Source: Membranipora membranacea (lineage: Eukaryota > Bryozoa > Gymnolaemata > Cheilostomatida > Membraniporidae). From it: a stretch of 64,000 nt of DNA. How positions within the stretch are numbered: the stretch's first letter is position 1; each line of letters begins with the position of its first letter. The notes under the pieces were generated by a model. The model worked only from the letters and a program-made list of their open reading frames with translations, ran no database searches and was not told where the DNA came from. The translations under genes were made by a program, and so were the position numbers. The DNA lies in the NCBI GenBank assembly GCA_914767715.1, contig OU612069.1, forward strand, positions 27,401,387 to 27,465,386, given 5' to 3'. Shown here one piece after another: positions 35,112 through 47,609 of this stretch.

Positions 35112-36610
35112 TATATCGCAGTCAGGGATTTTGTCAACAAGTATGCAATTTGATTATTGTGCCCAGTAATATCTATAGATCTTTATTAAGAACCAATCGA
35201 CCACAGTTAATAAGTATAATAGTCCTCCGCTGTTACCAATTGTTGTATCTATCATCAGAATATTTTTTTATTATTTGTTGTTCAATTACTCGGTTATATA
35301 TTCATAACTAAAATATGTGTACATTAGACTTGAGAATACTATCTATGACCTGTACCCACAGATATAGAGTTTCATAGATAGGTTCTACTGAACAAAGTCA
35401 GTGAGCTGTGGTTATCTGCCTTTTGTAGCCAGCCAATTAAGTACAAGTTGCAAAGCCTGTATTCTTAAACAGTACCGTGCATGACCTTGTTGGCGGTCCC
35501 CAGTGACCAAAAATGGAGCTTCTGATCGAGGGCTACGCTTTCTTGGCTTTCTATTGCTTGTTAGCAGCTATTATTAAACAGCAGGATAGATTTTGAATAG
35601 TACATGATGACTCGCTGTGCATGCTGTGTGCTAAACGCGACTTAAAACTTGATGCAAAGCAATTTAAATTGCTCACTGTTAGAGGCGGGCTAGACTGGTC
35701 AACAGCATTGGCTAGCTCAGTGACACTGACCTTTTACTGTCGAATTAACGCTGATCAGCGAATTTGCCATGTGATTATCACACGGCAATTTGAGTCCATA
35801 ACTCACCGACTTGTTAATATATAAACTGGTGATATATCACCCCTGTGCCTGTGCCTATAATGAATGGACTCAGCCTTGTTTTCCAACATTGAATTTAATC
35901 CTACTACTATATTGTATTTTGAAATTGAATGGGAGTGGTTGTCACTTGTAAACCCATTTACGGAGGGCATATTTGAGAGAAAAATTGTCCGGTCTTCATT
36001 GATACTCCTTCAGACTTAGACAGAATGCTCTGGTCCCTATCACCATATTGGACCTTCTTACTATATATCACAGACAGCTTTGGATGGTAGATTTAGGGTA
36101 CCAGCATCTATTCATGCTTGTTAGAGTTGCATATGTCCAAATGGCAAATGTATCATCATGCGATAAAACCGGACCCAATCTGACTCATAAGTCAGCTCCC
36201 TTTTTTGTTTAAATCATACCCTTCGGCGACCTATATTTGATGAGTTTATTTCTGTGATATGGTAGGGATTAGTGACACCCTCCTATTTGAGGCTTATTTA
36301 AGCTTGCTATTGCAGATTTCATTGGCTTTCTTATGCTTTATATTTGCTATTTTCCTGAGGTATGATTCCAAGTCTTGCGGACGAATTACATCACTTATAT
36401 CAATAATCTGGATAAATATCATTGCTTATATCGATGAATTTTGTGATAGGCTATGTATTAAAATTCACCCTGTGTAACACAATGTAACAAAATATTATGT
36501 ATTATGATTGTAGGCTTTAGATGAACATGTAGGCTATAATATATGGCCTATATATATATATATAGCCTACATAGATAGCCTACGGAATGTAGCCTACATA
36601 TACATATTCA
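35112..36610. other. Non-coding stretch
   Basis: I see no supported exon. Near 36520-36605 a palindromic AT-rich cluster alternates GTAGGCTA, ATATAT and TAGCCTAC, likely a small hairpin repeat. Short open frames elsewhere lack domain signal. Confidence 0.4.
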
Positions 36611-36618
36611 TTTTTGTA

Positions 36619-38014
36619 GCTGATGGAGATCGATCAAGTAAAAAGAGCATTTCGGTTTAAGTCGCAAGACAGTTTTACCTCTGTACACATGTTCAGGAAG
36701 ACATTCAACATTATACTTAGTGAGCGAGGATCTAACAAGAATCGAGCTGAGATAGCCTTGCAGATAAACTTTCTAAACTACCTACGTGATGCGTACAGTG
36801 AGTATCACACAATAAATGTATCCATAAAACAGAATTGAACTCGAGCTTCGTTACCCATACCCTGTTCATTCTGTATTTTTGGGTTCGGGGTTTTGGGGTT
36901 CCGGGTCTCTGGTCTATCTGTTGGGGTTTGGGGTTATGTGGTCTGGGGGTGGATTTATTTTGGTATAGGCAAAATGTGATTGGCAAAATGAAGGGATCCC
37001 TTTTAAATGAGCTGTTTTAAAGCTCAATCTTGGAAACATGGAAGTTGTGTGCTCACCTACAATGCATTGAAATGATAAACAAACAGCTAGGTTCTAGAAA
37101 AATGACATTTGTGTCTGTCTGGGGTGTGTTACAAACCAAGGGCATAGAACCTGCCCTGCCCTTGTGTTGTACAAACCCATCTCTAGACTTGGTACTATTA
37201 TGAAAACTTTGATTGGCCAAGGACCTACCCACCTTGGTTGGTTTGGCAGATAACTCCGGGGATAAGCATAATGAGGCCCGCGCTACAGAATTTACTTAGG
37301 ATATAGAAGAGGACAGAGTCTAGTTTCTTTATAACATAAGGCGTTTTCTATGCGGGTTATGACACAAAAATGAAGTAATTTGCCAAATGGTATGTTGGAT
37401 TGAATGTATATCAGAGATAAAAGATTTATCCCACCATTTGTTTGTTTGTGGAGCCACTCTCTCATGTTAATACATTCGTAGTGGTCCTTATCTTGATCTG
37501 CATGGATTATCAAGGGGCGAGTAATTCATTCCCTCAGTTCTTTAGCGTAGGCCACTATTGTGATTTGTCTTCACTGAATAGGCTACTCGGCTAGTCAGGG
37601 AAGTTTCTCTGATGCCATCGGAGCGGCGTGGGATGCATCTCGTTAGAATCAGAACAGCTTGTCGGTGCCATGATCTTTATCACCGATAAAGATAGCTGGT
37701 TTATGTCGAGACATATTCTTCTTTTTTTTTTCATAGGTGGTCGGAGTAGACATGGGATGGTTACTCTGAGGCTAGAGAGTGTTCTTCAGATTGCTACTGG
37801 CTCCGGCACTGTACCAGTTCTAGGCTATGATTTACAGCCATCAATTGCTTTCATGCATGACAACTATCTAAGTCTACTGCAAACAGCCAACACGTGTATT
37901 AATAAAATGTATTTGCCATGTCCAAGAGAAGTTGTAAACAACAACTTTAATAACGAGGATATGTTTAAATTATGGGATGCTGCGTTCAGAAGCAACTATT
38001 TTGGAATAGTTTAG
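36619..38014 (+). CDS. HECT-type E3 ubiquitin ligase, C-terminal exons (G2E3-like)
   Basis: Exon 37737-38014 (TTTCATAG acceptor, TAG stop) is the C-lobe of a HECT domain. ESVLQIATGSGTVPVLGYDL is followed by LLQTANTCINKMYLP, where TANTC holds the catalytic Cys that accepts ubiquitin from an E2, and the protein ends FRSNYFGIV, the usual short tail after an aromatic. An upstream exon (36619 to about 36801, GTGAGT) joins in phase 1 and reads SQDSFTSVHMFRKTFNI; I cannot place it in the N-lobe. No N-lobe or start codon is visible, because upstream lies transposon sequence. Either a truncated duplicate or the end of a long-intron gene. The HECT identification is solid; the G2E3 resemblance is looser. 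Confidence 0.6.
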
Positions 38015-38440
38015 ATGACTTTTAATTTTAAAGACAGTGATGCAGTGGTGAAATGAAATTAAACCCCTTTGTCTTGACACTCTATATACTGCATAAGAAA
38101 GTGGTTCATCCTGTCATTCTATTAATTGTATAGGAAAAACTGTAATAATGTAATAATGTAATTGGCAGTCTGAATTTCAATTACCAGATAAAATTTAAAT
38201 TCAGCAAGTCTAGCCCAAGACCCCAACATTGGTGTTGATGCATTTATTTTGGTCCATGTAACTATGCATGTAGCTAGTCTTAGAGCTCAGATGTGGATCA
38301 TGATTTCAAGTGGATCTATGAACTTCTAACACCACTCTGTAGGGAAAGTTAAATGTTAATAATAATAAGTAAATTTCACCATTTGTATTGACAAACATGA
38401 ATGGTATTACACTTGCATTTTTTGTGTTCGAACATCACAG

Positions 38441-38697
38441 GTACCCCTGCGTGGAAAGAAGCCTTTGATGGGAACGAGTTTCTGGAGAAAGTCAAACCTA
38501 CCACAAAGCCAGATGCCACTGTCGAGAAGGGCCTCCCTGAGAGCATTGACCCTGATACACTACGCACATTCAAATTAGATCCAAAGAGGACTCTCCTATC
38601 GAGGATAGTTAACTTGAAAACTAAGGAAGCAGCGGCAAGTGTGCAGTCTGCAAGTGTACCAAATATGTTGATCAATGAATTACATTCCTATTTATGA
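38441..38697 (+). CDS. Terminal exon of unrecognised gene
   Basis: After AACATCACAG the frame reads GTPAWKEAFDGNEFLEKVKP to LINELHSYL and a TGA stop. It is phase 1 in, hydrophilic, with a conserved-looking DPDTLRTFKLDPKRT stretch. I recognise no family. The exon at 39568 also starts GTP in phase 1, hinting at related modules or alternative 3' exons. Confidence 0.4.
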
Positions 38698-39567
38698 TAA
38701 TGTATTATGATATGTTTGACAGTTGATACATGGTAACAACCCATAAACCGTACTGCCAACATCTTGTCCTATCAAGATAGGTCTTGTAAGACATTGTAAA
38801 TCTGTGCTGTACATATGTACCATATGCAGTTTTGAATTGACATTGCTTAATATACATGCAGAGGGACGTCACATTTGGGGTTTTGATCCCCTGTGTGGTG
38901 GCCTACCTGCTATCCATTTGTTAGTCCAAAAAAACCACGTAAGTCACATTCCTGTAATTACCTTAATATTATTCCATTCATAATGAATACATGTGTCAGT
39001 GGTTTGGTCTTGTTGGGCAATGTTCATACTCTGTTGTGTTAGATTCTTATGTCTTATCAATGGTCGTGAATCTCGGCTCTCATAGCTGATGATTAGGTGG
39101 CAGGGATGGTCATATATCAATGGATTCGTCTTCAGCATCTACCTCATAGTGTTTTCACATACTATTACTATGCTCTGTAGATTCTCTAGAGGGCGGAACA
39201 ATATCCCGTCATAGTACTCAGACGCAGTGGAAATGCATCAAAGCGTACTACATTCATGAGGTGAGAATGTGTTGTTCTAAGTTGCAAGCAACACCAATCG
39301 CGCTTTCCAGACATATAGGGCCCATCGTTTGAAAGAGTTCAACTGCGGAACATTCTGTTGCGTTATCTAAAGACTATGAACAAGCATCTTATTAAACATT
39401 CACCACATTTGACTTAACTTGATAAATAGTTTTTTTTCCCTTTTGTTTTTTGTGCTTGAATCTCCAAGGCTCAGTTGAATATATATATATATATATAAAA
39501 CAATTTATTTTGTCAGTCACGTAAGTCTAAAATTATCTCACTAATATTATTGTATATTTTTAGGGAC

Positions 39568-39710
39568 TCCAGATAATTTTGGTGCAACGAGATTACACTC
39601 ATTATTTTTACGTCACTTTGATGTATCAAATGAAGAAAAGACGGTATTGAAGCTGCTAGTGAAGGCAGCAAACAAAGAAGCGGGCCTCCCGCGGGACCAC
39701 GATGAATGTA
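39568..39710 (+). CDS. Internal exon of unrecognised gene
   Basis: Acceptor TATTTTTAG and donor GTAGGT bound a phase 1 in, phase 1 out exon. It reads GTPDNFGATRLHSLFLRHFD then EEKTVLKLLVKAANKEAGLP. It is helical and basic. I do not recognise it. Confidence 0.4.
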
Positions 39711-40249
39711 GGTTAAAACAGAATGTATGACTTGCTTTCTTTTGAGACTCAGTTGTGCCAAATTTGACTTTACGTGATTGATTTTTATAGATTTCTTCAT
39801 TCATAGTCTGGTTATGGAGGTAACCAATTATTTTGTTCAACATGAAATAATTTAATAAATCATTTGAAATGCATACAAAAAGGCTATCCTTCAACTGGCT
39901 GAAACCTGCATGGATCAAACTTGTGAAGGCCGCCCAATGGGTAAAGTGTGTTTTCGATATTTGCAAGAATATTGCATCAGTTGTACGTGGAATCATAGCA
40001 TTAATGCGGCAGACCAACCGCACAGTACCAGATGTGCTCTTTGGAAAGTTGTCAAGCTAGTGAATCAGACAGTCTGCAACATCAACAGCCATCACACTGC
40101 TTTCAGAGAAAGTGGGGCGTCAATAAGCCAGAAAAGGTTCATTCACTATTCGCATCTCCACAGCCGCTCATTGTGGTATAGGCCTAGGGATAATAGGGGC
40201 TCGCATAACATAACGTTAAAGCAAAGTAATGAGTTTTAAGATCGTAAAT

Positions 40250-40490
40250 GTTGTGGAGAGCTCCTACAGCCAACTGAATAAACTCCGACAACTCGTCGGC
40301 CACCCTGCCACATGTAGACAACCTTGCTGACCTGCTACTGACTACTGTTCAAAGGGATTTGGACAACTGCTATGACATACTGCCACAAGACAGAATTCAA
40401 CCATTCGAGCGGTTCATGAGTATTCTCGAGAGTGAGCGTCGTTGCGCCCTACGGTGTGCAAAAAAATATGGGTCCCATCAACAGAAGTGA
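40250..40490 (+). pseudogene. Degenerate transposon ORF fragment
   Basis: Two frames together read VVESSYSQLNKLRQ then NLADLLLTTVQRDLDNCYDI and FERFMSILESERRCALRCAK. This is a helical, charged stretch of the kind seen in the first ORF of retroelements. It needs a frame change near 40310. The family is unknown. Confidence 0.3.
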
Positions 40491-41712
40491 GGTCATTCTA
40501 AGCATGTGAAATCGTTCTATGTAGAATCTGAAAATGCTAGTCAAAACTGAAAGTTACATTAGCGCTTGTGTAGTGCACAATTGTAACCAACACCCCATGG
40601 CTGAATGTACAAGCTCTCTTTCCATATACGTCCATGAAAGATGACTTGTGCAAGACTCATGATGTATATGTTAGTTGCTTGTCTAAACATGAACCGAGTG
40701 CTAATATAACAAGAAAATAATAATGGACTCCCTGCATATATGACTGGCAAACTATCATGACATCTTATTTTTAGTAGCGGTCAATCACAGCCGAATCCTA
40801 GTGACAGACAAGCCCAGCCACACATCCTTAAAACATTATCAAAATAGTATTCAGACAGGCAGAAATAGTTACTTGTCCCACTTTTCAACTGTATAAAAAA
40901 AAGAGAAAGAAAATATTCCTGAAGTTTAGGGAAAAAAAACAACACTGGTAGAAATGACTCAAAAGATGTTGTTATTCATAGGCTTGCTATGATGATGGAG
41001 ATTCCACAGAGTCTAGCGGCAATCATAATAGCAATCCAACATCATTGGTGTTAAACTATTTCGTTGGGCCAATTTAAAGGTATGAGACATAGACATAGGG
41101 CTTGGAAACTTCTCAATAACTGTTGTGACCCTAGGGTCTAGTATGTGTTCGCAGGTTTTTATACGGGTTACAATCGAGAGTAGTCAACAGATTGGTTTTA
41201 CTGTTGATTTCGAAACTAAGCTTCCGACCCTCATGAGCACTATACACAAGCTTATCGAGAAGGGAGACAGTGCATGCAAATGCTAATAAGTCAAGAACAA
41301 TTGCCACAACTAAAAATACTATTGGCCATTAACCAGAAGTTATCTACACTACAGGACGGACATAAACGGAGTCATTCTTGACACAGGAGGATCCAAAGAC
41401 TCCTGCATCAAGGGTGGACGGAATACTAATTGTCTATGACAATGTACACCCATACGTCAAGCCCAGGCACCAGACCTCAACAAATTGAGCAGTAGTTGTT
41501 GATACAACGATATCAAAGTCAAGACAAGTGGTATATGTATGATTCGTGGACATTGAGTCATTACACTAAAATCTTCCGCTCGTTAAAGTTGTCCCATTGA
41601 TAAAATTGAGGAGACAACATTAAAATAAGAATCCACTACACGACAGAAAACACCTCTCAAAAAAAGAAAAAAGAAACAATAGCCCATCGAGCCAGAGGCT
41701 TCTGAAGAAGAA

Positions 41713-42009
41713 ATGTCAACCGTGCTGACTGATTCAGAAGAGTATTCAGAGGATGAACTAACCAGGTCGAATGTTGTCGAGGAGAGAACACTGCAGGCTG
41801 GAGAGCATGTTCTTGTTAAATACAAGACTCAAAGAAAAACAGAGTTATACTACATACAAACGGGCAGTACGGCCCAATTCGGTTATCCGTCTGTCGAGGA
41901 TCGCGACAACAAAGTAGCAGCTGATTCAGTGGTGCTCATCCTAGGCAGTGTAGGAGGATCAAGCAGATGTGTACAAGCTGTCATATTTGATATTGACGTA
42001 AGCATTTAG
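41713..42009 (+). CDS. Small acidic/beta-barrel-like ORF, likely transposon-associated
   Basis: ATG-initiated 98-residue frame. It has an acidic N-end (SEEYSEDELT), then LQAGEHVLVKYKTQRKTELY, FGYPSVEDRD and VAADSVVLILGSVGGS. The strand pattern resembles the short C-terminal barrel-like domain that ends many transposon-derived proteins in aquatic invertebrates. A Lys-rich stretch just upstream (41650-41690) supports a longer, now broken protein. Function unknown. Confidence 0.35.
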   Translation: MSTVLTDSEEYSEDELTRSNVVEERTLQAGEHVLVKYKTQRKTELYYIQTGSTAQFGYPSVEDRDNKVAADSVVLILGSVGGSSRCVQAVIFDIDVSI

Positions 42010-42949
42010 AATGTGCAATAAGCATATATGCTCCATCTAACTCATGGCTTGTTGCAATCACTTTTTAGTTGACAAATAAATGTATTAAACTTGAAATCTT
42101 ACTAATGTTTACATTGTGGTCCGACACTCACCATCATGAGGCAGAGTTGGGCTGTTTCTATCAATTCGCAATAGGTAGAATTTCTCGGAATCTTTAACTT
42201 TCCAAAAACTTAAATTGGTTAAATTGTGTGCAGCACGCCTTAATCTACCTCAAGTCTGAATATTGATGCTGTAATGGAAGTTGCTTAAATATTAGCCTAC
42301 TTTCAAAAACTATAAAGTGGCACAACCCTCACCACTCTCCCCTACAATCAATCCATCCTTTTACAAAGAAATTTGCAAAGAGTAGCACAGCAAAGATAAT
42401 ACGATTTATACACTATCAGCTGTGCCAATCAAGCACATCAGTACACTATCGCCCTCATCATGTGCCCCTCTGACATCACTGGCACACAATCATCTCATCA
42501 AGCGGAGTAAGCGGACAAAGAGTAACGAATACAACCTGGTCAGTCAAAACAAAAGAGCCCATGAGCTAAAGATTAAACCGAATGCAGCATACTGGTACAT
42601 CAAAAGCAGCTTTAGTCTTCCCTCCGAGTCGACGCTGGCTGAATAAGCACATTAACAACTGCAACTGATAAAGATGCCTTCATTGAACTTTCTCAGCAAC
42701 TCAACGCATAGCCCACATAGCCAAAGATATAGAGAAGGCCCAGGAATTGACAGATGGTGGCCATGTTTGGTACGAAGAATGCCACCAGCTAGCATATGTA
42801 AACCAAGCCCAGGAGATGGAGGGGTTTTCGCTGGAAGAGATAAAAACTTACATTGTGAATCCGCCAGACTACTATAGAAGGCCAAGTTCTCCAAAAAAAA
42901 TTCATTTGGGACATCTGGTAAACAATCACTGTCTGCACCAATGTTCACT

Positions 42950-43517
42950 CATACAGGAACTAACCAGGGCAGTACTCTCCCCACTATTATTCTCTATCTA
43001 TACAAACAGGATTAGATCTAAACTGTCGAATATCACAGTACTCAAATATGCAGATGACACTTGTGTAATTGGATTAGTTGGTAATGATTTAGACTTGTGT
43101 AATTATTTTTCTGAAATGAATAGAATCTCCAAACAATGCACTGACTTAGATTTACTACTTAATGCTTCTATGAAAAAGGAATTGCTTTTCTCTACTCAGT
43201 GTCTCAAACCTAATACTTCTGAACTGATTCTAGATGGCACTGATATATCATTTTGTGAAAAGGTAAAATATATTGGTGTAGACATTGATAACAAACTAAG
43301 ATTCGAAGATTATGTGACTAAAATAACTAGCAAAGCAATTCAAAGGATGTATGTTGTAAAAAATTTTATGTATCTGAGTTCAAAGCCTTTAGCCTCTATG
43401 CTGTTCAAAAGTTTTGTAGTTTCACTCTTAATGTGTTGTCTACCTGTTTTGCACACTAGCATATTTGCTAAGGACAAGAAATTACACACCCTGGGTAAAA
43501 AACATTTGGTCATGTGA
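42950..43517 (+). pseudogene. LINE (non-LTR) reverse transcriptase fragment
   Basis: VLSPLLFSIYTNRIRSKL is followed by LKYADDTCVIG, the catalytic YADD box of a reverse transcriptase. After it come VKYIGVDIDNKLRFEDYV (the GVxxD/x-L-x-F motif after the palm) and thumb-like helices. The order is that of CR1/L2/Jockey-type LINEs. Just before, the NQGS motif is split by a one-base frame slip near 42965. The N-terminal fingers and endonuclease are absent. It is truncated at both ends. Confidence 0.7.
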
Positions 43518-44253
43518 GGAAAATATAGAGATAGATGTCTGTGTAGCAATGTCTATTGATCGCGATGCTGAACTTAGAAAATAAATTTTCTTTCACTCCA
43601 GCCAGTCTCTACTAGTTAAGCCTAAGTAAGTAGTAGTTTTACAAACACTATGCCATGCCAAATGAACAGGAAATCACATGGGATAAGAAGAAGAATCAAA
43701 TGTAAAACCAGGACTACTCCTTGGTCAAACTAACAAAGATAATTACTTGTGTTAGTTGGCTCTTGATCGTAAATACGAATTTATGAAAATCGACAGGTCT
43801 GTTTCGTGACCTTGAAGAGGATTTACCCAGGCTGTCCCCTTCCTAACCCACCCACCCCCGTCACGACAGCCTGCCCAGGCTAGGAAGCACCGTAGGATTG
43901 AAACACCAAGCTGAAGTACAGCTATCTGACTCCATAGTTTAAGAGCAAAGAGACTAAAACGCTCAAAAACAAGGGCAGTTTTGAGAATTTTATAAATAAA
44001 ATTGACTCTCTCTAAGGGATGGTCACTGATATGGATAGCATGACTAGACTAAACTAGACAAGACTAAGAAATTTGTGACATACAGATGCAGATAGCAATG
44101 TGGCTGTCGGATAAATATGTGCTTTGAGAACAGCAATGGTGCTCTGATGTAAAGATGCAGCACCACTGAAAGAGTGGGAATTGTGAGGCTTTTAACACTG
44201 CAAAAAGTGCCTCTACAAACTAAACTGCTGTGTTGCTGCTGCTTTGTTGCATA

Positions 44254-45845
44254 GGGGAAGGCGGGGCACCTTGAGCCATGGGGCACGTTGATCCACCCCA
44301 CTTTTTTCAAACACCATTTTATGTTTTGAGTTTTCCCCTCAATCAGAGGTCATGTGACCAAAGGAACCCTTTTTGAGCAGACAAAAAGAAAGATAATTAT
44401 TTAGCTTTTGATCGCTTTTAGCGTAAAAAGTAAATAATGCGCCAATCAACGTAAATGTCATCTATTCCCAACCAGGCCTGACTGAGAAGTTGCAACTTTT
44501 AATATGTGATAACATCATATTCAGTCTCAATTTCACACCATCTAAACTTATCTCTGATTAACAGATTTTGTTAAACTCAACTTGAAAGTGAAAAACAGGC
44601 TGTCGGGGCACGTTGTGCCACGCCCCTCGGGGCATGTTGAGCCATGCTCCTCAGTATATGAACGTTATATGATGAAAGTGTATATGAAGTATATGTTGAC
44701 AAAAACATTGGAGTTGATGTTTCTTAAATGAAACCACAGCCAGCCCTTAAAAGCGTTCGGGATGGCGATCGCGGCCGTAGGCAGTCGTTAAGGGGGTGGG
44801 TGGGAAGCTAGGAAACTCCGTTTTTTGCAATTTATCACTTTTTTTAACTTTAGCACCTGTTTACAGCACTTTTGCCTCATCTCACAGAGTTCTAACCCTG
44901 TTTTTCAGATTCCTCATACCTTAAAACATACATCTATGTTGTCACATCAATAAAATAACATAAATGTGCAGACTTATTAATGGTTGTCTTCTCCTATGTC
45001 TGGACATTCTCAGACACGGCACTTTTCGGAGACTGCTAGCTTGTTTAAAGTGAATAAGACTCGTTATATTTTATTAGGAGTCATCGTTTCGGTCAGATTT
45101 TATTGTCATGGGAAGACGACTATTTAATTAGCATGGGAAATTATAGGGAAAAAAGCGGACAATCTCTTACCACAACATATAACATAGCCTAAGGACCATT
45201 TATAGCGAGCCTTAATTGACATGAATCATTTTCGAGTCTCCGAAAAGTGCCGTGTCTGAGAATGTCCACACATAGGAGAAGACAACCACCCAACCCCTTT
45301 ATGACCGCCTACAGCGGCGATCGCCATCCCGAACGCTTTTAAAGGCTGGCTGTGAATGAAACTAGCAATTACTCTGAGTGCACTTTTTCCTTCACTTATC
45401 ATCAAGTTTGCCGTGTGCAAGTTTTCCTCTATCTACATCTTTCAGAGATTCATTTTGTGTTGCGTATTATATTTTTTTAGTTCAATTGGGTGAAAAGAAT
45501 GCGCTGTTGCAATTAATTTGGTTTTTTTCTTTATTTCTTATGGTTGCAACGAATTATAAAGTGATTACCAGCAAAGAGATGACCTTAAAAGAGTGGCTCA
45601 ATGTGCCCAATCTAAAATCCTGAGTCGGCTCAACGTGCCCCGTCCTTGGGGCACGTTGAGCCGCTTCCCGATTATTTTTTGATACAGCAATATTTACTTA
45701 TCTTGCTGCAATAGGTTTCTGACCTTACTCATGTTGATGGAAGACATGAACGCCAATTTCAGTGCCAAGTTTTATTACTCTGGCACAATACACTGCATGT
45801 TACAATCAAATATGTAAAAACTGGGTCAACGTACCCGCCTTCCCC
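44254..45845. mobile_element. TA-flanked inverted-repeat element, copy 1 (split by a nested element)
   Basis: The left end GGGGAAGGCGGGGCAC is mirrored on the right (GTACCCGCCTTCCCC), with TA on each side. Without the nested insert and one target copy its length is about 960 bp, close to copy 2 at 47610. It contains no coding frame. Short copies of GGGGCACGTTGAGCC occur inside in both orientations. The TA flanks suggest a Tc1/mariner-type or other TA-targeting non-autonomous element. Confidence 0.8.
44735..45354. mobile_element. Nested 620-bp MITE with 8-bp target duplication
   Basis: It begins CACAGCCAGCCCTTAAAAGC and ends with its mirror. AATGAAAC stands on both sides (44727-44734 and 45355-45362). 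A second inverted pair lies inside: TGTCTTCTCCTATGTCTGGA near 44987 against the mirror near 45290. The sister element at 47610-48536 has a single AATGAATT at 48080-48087, i.e. an unfilled site. Eight-base duplications and CA...TG ends point to the hAT superfamily. Confidence 0.85.
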
Positions 45846-45849
45846 TAAC

Positions 45850-47600
45850 CTGTAACCACTGATATGAATTAATATCAACACCTGTAAATGTTGATTTGAC
45901 TTACAGATTAGAGTAGAAGATATGGGTGACTAGTGAGATGCCTTTCCACAAAGTCAGAAACTCCGTATCATATTTGGTAATGTACAGGACGTATTCTTCT
46001 GCTGTCGACAGAGGCTGTGACACTGTATGAAGTATAATAATGTAGCATCAGCAGCATAGTTATATCACAGAGTAAGGATATACAGAATGAATTATGGCCC
46101 ATTAAAGATAGGGATGTCTGCAAGAAAAATGCCATTATAACATTTTATAGAGATAATGAGTTTTTGGCATCCAGCTGTGCACAATTTTCTCCCAGTGAAT
46201 CAAAAACCACAGGCACTATAACTATCATTGAAGTGTCCTCTCTGTATATCCTTACTCTGTGGTTATATCTATGTGATTAGATACTGCTCTGGAATTCACA
46301 TGAGACAGAGTGATAGTGTTTGTTGTGCTTTTAGTGGTGACCTGTTAGCTGAGATATTAATTATATGTTTTAACCTCAAGAACTCTACGTGCTCTGGCTT
46401 GATTAGACTTTTGCTGACAGCTTGAAATGATGATAACTGAGCTTTTCATAGAATGAGGTGCCGCTTTCTTTAGAAATCTGTATTATCCATAATAGAGTAT
46501 CGTTGGGTGATTGGCTTTATAATATGGTGATGAATATGATACACAGGGGTGAATTTGGCATTGTAATTTACAGGTTGTCAGGTGTAGGTAGATAAAGCCC
46601 AAGTCAGTGGAGCTTACAATAGATGCACTCTGAAAGCCAAAGATAGTCAGACATGGCTTACTTTGACCAAGGAGCAACAGCTGTTACTCCTTGCTTTGAC
46701 ACTTTTATCAAGCATAGGCCAAATAAGAGGTATAACTTTCACAGTAGTTAGCATGTACTATGACAATAAACAAACCACATTAGGCCTACATGCTATTAGG
46801 GTCACCAATCAGACCCAAATTGACAACCCACTAACCAAGGGCACAATTTTTAAGGGGCTGGTTGTCAAGTTTCTCACTGATAAACTGTGGTGCTTTCGAA
46901 AGGAAACACTCCACCACCCGCACGAAATCTTGAATTATGTACAGTCAGTTGATATGTATTTTTCAAGGCAAGACTTACCAATTGAAACACTCTTTCTCGT
47001 CAATCAAATGGGCATTTGAACGGCGAATCAGCATGTTTTCTCGGTCTGAACAGCTTGCTTCTTTGCGGGAAGGTAATTTCAGTGGGTCCAAAGGGTCACT
47101 AGCGATACATGACAACAATTTTTCGCCCTATCCAAAGTAAAAAAATATGATAAATAAGCCTAATAGCTAATGGGGAGCACACTATTGTTTAATATCAATA
47201 AGCAATGACACTGAATGTAATACATCAGGATCCTACTGATCGACAGACCGAAAATAATTATGCATTCTGCAATATCATCGACCAGCCATTTTATCACCGC
47301 CCATTAACTTATCAACCAGACATTCTAACGATAGACCAATCCTCATCTGTCTGATGAAGGGTCAAATCATTAAAGCTAGGGAACTCACCATCTATCATTC
47401 AGACTTTGTCTAAGTCAATTTTATTAGGATTCCTCGTTTGAAAACGTCGCACCAATAGTCATAAATCAAGGCCATCTCAAAATGAATATTTCAACATGCA
47501 AGTCCGCAGAATCGAGACAAACAGTCAATAACATAATCAGGCGGGACTGAAACAAAAGGCAGTACACTATAAAGCTGATGCAATGAGGGAGTTCATTGCC
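45850..47600. other. Non-coding stretch with decayed ORF remnants
   Basis: No splice-matched exon seen. A remnant near 46651-46735 reads FDQGATAVTPCFDTFIKHRP in one frame, which has the look of a transposon protein, but stops follow at once. The open frame over 46663-47019 in another register has a hydrophobic start but no recognisable domain. Confidence 0.35.
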
Positions 47601-47609
47601 TGATGCATA

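Noticed and set aside
41340-41420. Aspartic protease motif (DTGGS) of a retroelement
   Set aside because: The short match is isolated, stops follow quickly, and no flanking protease or RT sequence is seen.
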